From assembly GCA_964544765.1 (NCBI GenBank), contig CAZJDM010000093.1:1-17810 (forward strand): DNA of 17,810 nucleotides, written 5' to 3'. How positions within the stretch are numbered: the stretch's first letter is position 1; every line of letters begins with the position of its first letter. Source of the DNA: CAZJDM01 sp964544765. Lineage in GTDB: Bacteria > Bdellovibrionota_B > Oligoflexia > CAYFLR01. Made by a program: the position numbers and the translations under genes. Shown here piece after piece: positions 14,933 through 17,810 of this stretch. Under the pieces are notes generated by a model that had not been told where the DNA came from, made no database searches, and worked only from the letters and a program-made list of their open reading frames with translations.

Positions 14933-14961
14933 TTGACATATTTCATAATATAACATATTTT
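14933..14961 (+). promoter_or_regulatory. candidate promoter of the 788-residue protein gene
   Basis: A perfect -35 TTGACA (14933-14938) is followed after 17 bp by TATTTT (14956-14961), a four-of-six -10. It lies about 50 bp before the GTG start. It is the best -35 in the window and supports independent transcription of this gene. Confidence 0.5.
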
Positions 14962-15010
14962 TTAAAAGGTTTTTTAATAGCCAGATTCAATTATAATTTA
15001 AGGAAATCAA

Positions 15011-17377
15011 GTGGTTAATGACAAATTAGTGCTTCTAACTATAATATCATCTTTAACAATACTATCAATTAATTCAATTAATTTAACTGCTACGACAAGC
15101 TCTCCTACAACAGCAGTTCCTGTAGCTCCTGCAGCTACCCTTCCAGCTGCTTGTTTAGGTCTTAATAAAGCAGCTGATCGTCAAGGCTCGGCTGTAGATG
15201 CCATTATGGAGAAGCATAGAAGAAATTTGACCGGATCAAGATTAATTAAGCATTTAGAGCTTAGAATGCGAAAAGAATATGCTGTTCAAACAAATGCTCT
15301 TTTACAGGACATCATTAAAAAATTTAAAATATTAGCCAAACGCCAAGTGGAACTTAAATGGACATTATTAACTGGACTTGGAAAAAATGCTCATGCCCAG
15401 AATCCTATTTATCAGGACACTACACCTCTAGGTGCTGACTTAGTGGGCCTTTTTCGTGTTGATCAAAACGTATTATGGGCAAATTTAGATCGAGCTAACC
15501 AAATTGAAAGAACTGATTTGCAGGGAAATAACTTAAAATTTATTCTAGGACTTCCTATTAGGGCGGTGAAGTTTGATTTTTTTGCAACACGAGAAAATAG
15601 AGAAATAGCTCAACGAATAATCGCAAAACATCAGTCAAAGCTTAAGGGAAAAGAAGGGGGAAAGAGGAGTGTTTTAGACAGCCCATTAGAAAAAGAATTG
15701 ACCATGGAACTATTAGTTTTAGATAAGCTATTAGATAATTACTTAGCTGATTATAGTCGTAGATTAGCTGACTGTTGTAATAGGCCAGGTACTCGTGGTC
15801 AAGAAGAAGATCTAGCAACCTTTGTTCAACATCAACAGCAAATAGTTGAAGAGTTTGAAAAAGGTTTGACTGATCATTTTCCAATAGAATTCATAAGATG
15901 GAAAAGCAAAGAAGCTGTAGAAAAATACCAATCCGATATTAAGAGCTTAAAGGCTAGAAACTCAAATCTTGTTCCACAAGTGATTGAAAATAGATTGGGG
16001 GTCATGCTCAAATCGAGCGGAGTAAGAGTGGGTTTTGATCCCGACATAGCTACTACGGTAATTACTCCTTTTAAAGGAGATTTTAGTAACCCTAGACTAC
16101 CTACTTTTGTGATGAAACATGGAATTGGAGCTAATATTTCACATGGGTTAAGTTTTGCAGATTTATTATCTTCTTTAACGGGTATGTTTAATCCTTTAGC
16201 TGTTGACCTACCCAATTCAGGAATGGGACCGCCAATTCGAGACATTAGTACATTAACTTCATACCTATACCGTCTTTCCTTATGGGCCCAGACTAGACAA
16301 AAACCCAAACAGTTTGAAGGTACAATACCGGTAATAGGGATGGGAAGAAGCGCTGGTTCAACATATTTACAATTTCTTGATTTTTATTATCCTCAAAATG
16401 CTTATGCTCTTAGAGTTATGTCTTCTTTTTCCAATCCATTAACGGTACGTTTACAACTGGCTAATGTATTAGAGTCTGAAAGACAAGGAGTTTATACAAG
16501 TCTTAATCATGATATATTAAGGTTCTTTGAATCCATAACCGATCAATTTATTCATGATATGAGAAGTGCGGATCCCGTCAAACGTAAAATCTTCCAATTA
16601 AGACAAACATCATCACTATTTGTGTTAGGAGAAGCTGATGAAGATGCCGGACCTTCCGTTTTTGGTGATCAACTAAGATACTCAATGGAATTTGCACCAT
16701 TAAGTGTTACTTATCAATTTCCGGACCCATTAAAAGGTACCAAATTTGCTGATCCTCAAGCTATGGGGTTCCTAAGTTATAAAGCAATGTTGGAAGCCAA
16801 ACATAATTTATACAGCCAAAGAAAGAATATTAGTGCCAAAGAAGCCGCCCAGTTTTTTCCTGGATTACCCATGGAACTTTGGCCCAAGATACGTAATCAA
16901 TTTCATGAAATAATGGCGGTTACCTATGGTATGATGGACCTCCAAATTGCCCTAAGGCCAGCTTTTGTTGAACTTTTAGCTAAATATAATTTAAGGACAG
17001 ATGCAGATAGCCAACAGATCGCGACGAGTATAAGGGATAATATTCAGCGTATTGATAATCTGATTGCATATAGAAAATGGTTGGTGAACTCAAAGAATTC
17101 TGATGGTCCGGAAATAAGCTTCTTTGATTGGGTAGCTAAACAAACCAAATTAACATCCACAGATATTGATCAAATGGATAGTAGTCAGTTTTTTCAAGCC
17201 CAAGAAATGATCAGAGTGAGATATATAGGGTTACCTGGAGGAAAAGTATCACTTGAAAAAACAGCCCAAACTACTTCACCACAAGATTACCAGAAACAAG
17301 ATCTAACAGCTAGATTTGCTCGTGTTAGACAATTTTTAGCCGTTGAGCAAGAAAGAATTGTAGGTCAATTGCAATGA
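15011..17377 (+). CDS. large exported protein of unknown family with an alpha/beta-hydrolase-like region
   Basis: I recognise no family for this 788-residue protein. Residues 5-23 are hydrophobic (LVLLTIISSLTILSI), followed by a Thr/Pro/Ala-rich linker to about 47, so it is probably exported or anchored at the N-terminus. Residues about 50-340 are charged and largely helical, with CC at about 256. From about 365 the order of motifs resembles an alpha/beta hydrolase: TFVMKHGIGANIS (H370, oxyanion-type HG), AVDLPNSGMG (D399), then VIGMGRSAGS with GRSAG (S447) as a G-x-S-x-G nucleophile elbow, FVLGEADEDAG (D543), and H598 as a possible late His. The rest, 600-788, is helical. The start is GTG at 15011, with AAGGAAA six nt before it. 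Catalysis is inference. Confidence 0.7.
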   Translation: MVNDKLVLLTIISSLTILSINSINLTATTSSPTTAVPVAPAATLPAACLGLNKAADRQGSAVDAIMEKHRRNLTGSRLIKHLELRMRKEYAVQTNALLQDIIKKFKILAKRQVELKWTLLTGLGKNAHAQNPIYQDTTPLGADLVGLFRVDQNVLWANLDRANQIERTDLQGNNLKFILGLPIRAVKFDFFATRENREIAQRIIAKHQSKLKGKEGGKRSVLDSPLEKELTMELLVLDKLLDNYLADYSRRLADCCNRPGTRGQEEDLATFVQHQQQIVEEFEKGLTDHFPIEFIRWKSKEAVEKYQSDIKSLKARNSNLVPQVIENRLGVMLKSSGVRVGFDPDIATTVITPFKGDFSNPRLPTFVMKHGIGANISHGLSFADLLSSLTGMFNPLAVDLPNSGMGPPIRDISTLTSYLYRLSLWAQTRQKPKQFEGTIPVIGMGRSAGSTYLQFLDFYYPQNAYALRVMSSFSNPLTVRLQLANVLESERQGVYTSLNHDILRFFESITDQFIHDMRSADPVKRKIFQLRQTSSLFVLGEADEDAGPSVFGDQLRYSMEFAPLSVTYQFPDPLKGTKFADPQAMGFLSYKAMLEAKHNLYSQRKNISAKEAAQFFPGLPMELWPKIRNQFHEIMAVTYGMMDLQIALRPAFVELLAKYNLRTDADSQQIATSIRDNIQRIDNLIAYRKWLVNSKNSDGPEISFFDWVAKQTKLTSTDIDQMDSSQFFQAQEMIRVRYIGLPGGKVSLEKTAQTTSPQDYQKQDLTARFARVRQFLAVEQERIVGQLQ

Positions 17378-17398
17378 TTTCGATAACCATCATCATCA

Positions 17399-17417
17399 AG
17401 TCATTAATTTATTGACT
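17399..17417 (+). terminator. weak hairpin between the convergent genes
   Basis: AGTCA (17399-17403) pairs with TGACT (17413-17417) around a 9-nt AT loop; ATTTTTT follows after CAAA on the plus strand. It ends exactly at the toxin gene's stop codon. A weak terminator for the 788-residue protein gene is possible. Confidence 0.35.
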
Positions 17418-17680
17418 CAAAATTTTTTGTAAACATCTTTTCTATGAGCAATCTTCACAACCCATACTATTAGTTCCGAGTCACAAATAGCGTACACAAT
17501 CCGGTGTTTCCCTTGACGAATACGGTATCTATCATGGCCAGCAAGTTTTTCACATCCGTTGGGTCGTGGATCTCTTGCTAGCATAGAAATCTGATCAATA
17601 ATACGCTTAACATCTTGTTTGGGAAGGCGCTCAATTTCTTTGGCGGCAGATTTTTTGATAAGAATATTATATTTTACCAT
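17417..17680 (-). CDS. RelE/ParE-family toxin
   Basis: An 87-residue toxin of a type II toxin-antitoxin pair. It shows the compact RelE fold pattern: IKKSAAKEIERLP, then QISMLARDPRPNGCEKLAGHDRYRIRQGKHRIVYAI, then VWVVKIAHRKDVYKKF. The conserved basic residues of the family (YRIR, HRIVY, HRKDVY) are present, so it is probably functional; RelE members cut mRNA at the ribosome, ParE members poison gyrase, and the sequence alone does not decide, though the YRIR...HRIVY...HRKDVY order is RelE-like. It overlaps the end of the antitoxin gene by 14 bp, which implies translational coupling. It is convergent with the 788-residue protein gene. Confidence 0.9.
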   Translation of the reverse strand: MVKYNILIKKSAAKEIERLPKQDVKRIIDQISMLARDPRPNGCEKLAGHDRYRIRQGKHRIVYAICDSELIVWVVKIAHRKDVYKKF

Positions 17681-17810
17681 TGGTTTTTAACTTTTTTAGT
17701 ACTTCTTCAAAGGGGTAAGATGGTTCATCAGCACGGTCTTCAAAAGCTTTTAAATCATCTAATTCTTCAACTAAAAGTAGTTTAACCGCGCTATTAACTA
17801 AATCCGATAT
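17667..17810 (-). CDS. antitoxin of the RelE/ParE pair, C-terminal part (cut by window edge)
   Basis: The minus strand is open from the right edge to the TAA at 17667-17669 and gives 47 residues beginning ISDLVNSAVKLLLVEELDDL and ending EVLKKLKTNGKI. The stretch ISDLVNSAVKLLL looks like the end of a ribbon-helix-helix DNA-binding domain, followed by an acidic segment (AFEDRADEP) and the EEVLKKLK toxin-binding helix, as in RHH antitoxins paired with RelE. The start lies outside the window. The antitoxin normally represses its own promoter, which would lie to the right. Confidence 0.85.
   Translation of the reverse strand: MSDLVNSAVKLLLVEELDDLKAFEDRADEPSYPFEEVLKKLKTNGKI

Noticed and set aside
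14992..14997. TATAAT as -10 of the 788-residue protein gene.
   Set aside because: Transcription would start after or inside the ribosome site, and no -35 is present.
1..17810. CRISPR array, tRNA, rRNA, transposase or phage genes.
   Set aside because: None seen on either strand; the repeats present are short tandem or inverted repeats without regular unique spacers.

Overview
This window is bacterial chromosome. It is AT-rich, densely coded, and uses ATG or GTG starts, many with good Shine-Dalgarno sequences. The housekeeping content points to a free-growing bacterium that makes its own leucine: miaB, a complete leuA/leuB/leuC/leuD set, asnB and pncC. A lipobox protein, an HD-GYP phosphodiesterase and LeuA, LeuC and LeuD that read like the proteobacterial (E. 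coli) forms suggest a low-GC Gram-negative lineage. That is inference from remembered family sequences. I cannot name the genus. There is no CRISPR array, rRNA, tRNA or insertion sequence.

Layout. 1-2601 (minus): the N-terminal half of miaB, running off the left edge, and a GAF plus HD-GYP signalling protein. 2765-5846 (plus): a cyclic-2,3-diphosphoglycerate-synthetase-like P-loop protein and glutamine-hydrolysing asparagine synthetase, separated by a 100-bp spacer that can fold into nested hairpins. 5946-7394: a small Cys-rich protein of unknown function (plus) meets, stop to stop, a serine beta-lactamase-family gene (minus). The latter has lost its 5' end: its catalytic Ser-x-x-Lys lies upstream of the first ATG in its frame, and the frame closes 36 codons above that Ser with no start. 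7502-11858 (minus): leuA, leuB, a HAD phosphatase, a TPR lipoprotein and a low-molecular-weight protein tyrosine phosphatase run in one direction into a good intrinsic terminator. 12057-14853 (plus): leuC, leuD and pncC diverge from leuA across a promoter region with an inverted repeat. 15011-17377 (plus): a 788-residue exported protein with no family I recognise, but whose C-terminal half carries an alpha/beta-hydrolase-like order of motifs. 17417-17810 (minus): a RelE/ParE-type toxin and the end of its antitoxin, running off the right edge.

How the genes fit together: LeuA, LeuC/LeuD and LeuB make the full path from 2-ketoisovalerate to 2-ketoisocaproate, split into two divergent units with a shared control region. 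The other blocks do not form an obvious single pathway.

The most unusual features are: short tandem duplications (12, 14, 15 and about 20 bp) that start at the stop codons of four genes; a 36-bp internal duplication that makes an Asn-rich insertion in LeuC; the truncated beta-lactamase with a 17-bp repeat pair at its break; the folded spacer before asnB; and the hidden hydrolase-like domain in the 788-residue protein.
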